From: Sipunculus nudus
Lineage: Eukaryota > Annelida > Sipuncula > Golfingiida > Sipunculidae
Reading direction: 5' to 3'
Assembly: GCA_026874595.1 (NCBI GenBank)
Contig: CM049314.1
Span: forward strand, 39,862,045-39,926,044
DNA length: 64,000 nucleotides
The position numbers and the translations under genes were made by a program. The stretch's first letter is position 1. Each line of letters starts with the position of its first letter. Shown one piece after another: positions 62,812 through 64,000 of the stretch. The notes below the pieces were generated by a model, which ran no database searches, was not told the origin of the DNA, and saw only the letters and a program-made list of their open reading frames with translations.

Positions 62812-64000
62812 TGTTTATAGGCCCAAGGGTTAAGGTTTCACTGTATATTTGAAAGAAGATGAAGGTAACAAAATTGATATGTAATTATTTAAGACTGGAT
62901 TTCAGGGATCAAAGCAAGGGGGCTAGGAAAATCCAGAAATCATACGTGAGCGCTAAGCTGCGACTTTAGAACTAATCCCTGACTTAGAACTAAACTTACA
63001 TATCATGATTATTTTCTTAAAGGATATGAGGGAGGGAAGAAGGAGGGACGTTGAACCTCTTCCTGCGTTTTCCAACGCCGATCCAACGTATCCCTAATTT
63101 GCATATTTAATAACATTTATTATGTGAACGCCTGGTATCCGCAAAGGATACTTAAACTTGTTTATTTTCACTTTAATAACTGTCATAATCATCATGCCTC
63201 ATCGAGAGAAATTCACTTTTTCATGTGGTATTTACTCTGTATGATATTAAGCTATCCTCTCAACACGATTTATATGCGCAAATGCTTCAATAGATTGTTT
63301 GAATGTGCATCTTGTTATTGTTATAATAATAATAAAACATTTTAACATATGCATATGTTCTGATTGTTGAGAATTCCGTAAAATCTTATATATACTTACA
63401 GTGATAATGAGAAAATAGATGTTCAAAAGCAGGAAAATTTCCAATTTATTTTTATCATATGATTATTTTAAATATAGTAAAAATCATATTAATTAAGAAT
63501 TTGTAAGAATTAACATTCATAATTCGCATTAATGTGAACCTGTAAAGATTCATGTCATACAAATTTTATAATTTACTAAGTTAAGTACTTTTCTAATTTT
63601 TCACAAATCTCAACCTATCGGAAGTTTATTATAGACATGTCTGCCATAGAATATGTCATAGACATTCAACCTTAAACAAGTGCCAAAGTTAAACTTGAAA
63701 CATATTTTTGTTACCTCACCATTCTTGTCTTTTGATCGTAATTTTTTTTTTAAGTTTTTGTGAATTCCTCTATAGAATCAAATTGTCAATGGAACATTTT
63801 AATTTTGTACTATTACTGTCAATTATATATTCAAATTCTCCAATAAATCATCCAGGGAACCACCGATAGAACCGATAGCACCGATAAAAACATAAGAGAT
63901 TAATTAATCAGCTATTTCATCTCAAGGGATTTTGTTAATATATAATATAATAATGTAAATAATATAAAATTTATGTATTATATGTATTATTTTATAAACC
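61581..64000. other. Non-coding to the window end
   Basis: C-run at 61630-61650, (TA)n at 62765-62808, and a patch rich in ttgcga/tcgcaa words at 62488-62600. No exon-like frame. Confidence 0.4.
62765..62808. repeat. (TA)n microsatellite
   Basis: About 22 TA units. Confidence 0.95.

Overview
This window looks like nuclear DNA from an invertebrate animal, most likely a bivalve or another mollusc. The evidence is spliced genes with GT/AG introns, AT-rich sequence with very many (TA)n microsatellites, tRNA-derived SINEs, a Penelope-like retroelement, and a lineage-expanded set of histamine-N-methyltransferase-like (HNMT-like) genes beside an FMRFamide-receptor-like GPCR. The species cannot be named from sequence alone. 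Nothing prokaryotic was seen. Most of the 64 kb is repeat-derived or unrecognised non-coding DNA.

Genes. Five HNMT-like loci are scattered through the window. (1) An exon-2 relic lies at 9.8-10.1 kb (-). (2) A four-exon copy at 12.6-15.6 kb (-) has two frameshifts and has lost both splice sites of exon 2. (3) A decayed copy at 40.3-42.4 kb (+) carries a tandemly duplicated exon 2. (4) An intact four-exon gene at 47.6-49.4 kb (+) encodes 276 aa. (5) A first coding exon at 54.9-55.1 kb (+) has no further exons found in the window. Several of these exons are short and were recovered by matching splice phase and family motifs across copies. The other gene is a single-coding-exon class A GPCR of 418 aa at 29.2-30.5 kb (+).

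Layout. 0-9.7 kb: dispersed repeats, and a degraded Penelope-like element enclosed by inverted arms of about 650 bp. 9.8-15.6 kb: minus-strand HNMT-like relics. 15.6-28.7 kb: microsatellites, a 388-bp tandem duplication, several short inverted-repeat transposons and SINEs. 28.8-31.8 kb: GPCR, its 3' region and a 46-bp minisatellite. 32-40 kb: SINEs, a fold-back element and direct repeats. 40.3-55.1 kb: plus-strand HNMT-like cluster, interrupted by another putative transposon. 55.9-64 kb: a 15-bp/292-bp higher-order minisatellite, a second inverted copy of a 1-kb repeat, a hAT-like MITE and a 30-bp minisatellite.

Functionally, the methyltransferase copies share a SAM-binding motif. The three positions that bind histamine in human HNMT appear changed in the intact copy, so it is best regarded as a small-molecule methyltransferase of unknown substrate. 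Nothing in the sequence ties it functionally to the neighbouring GPCR.
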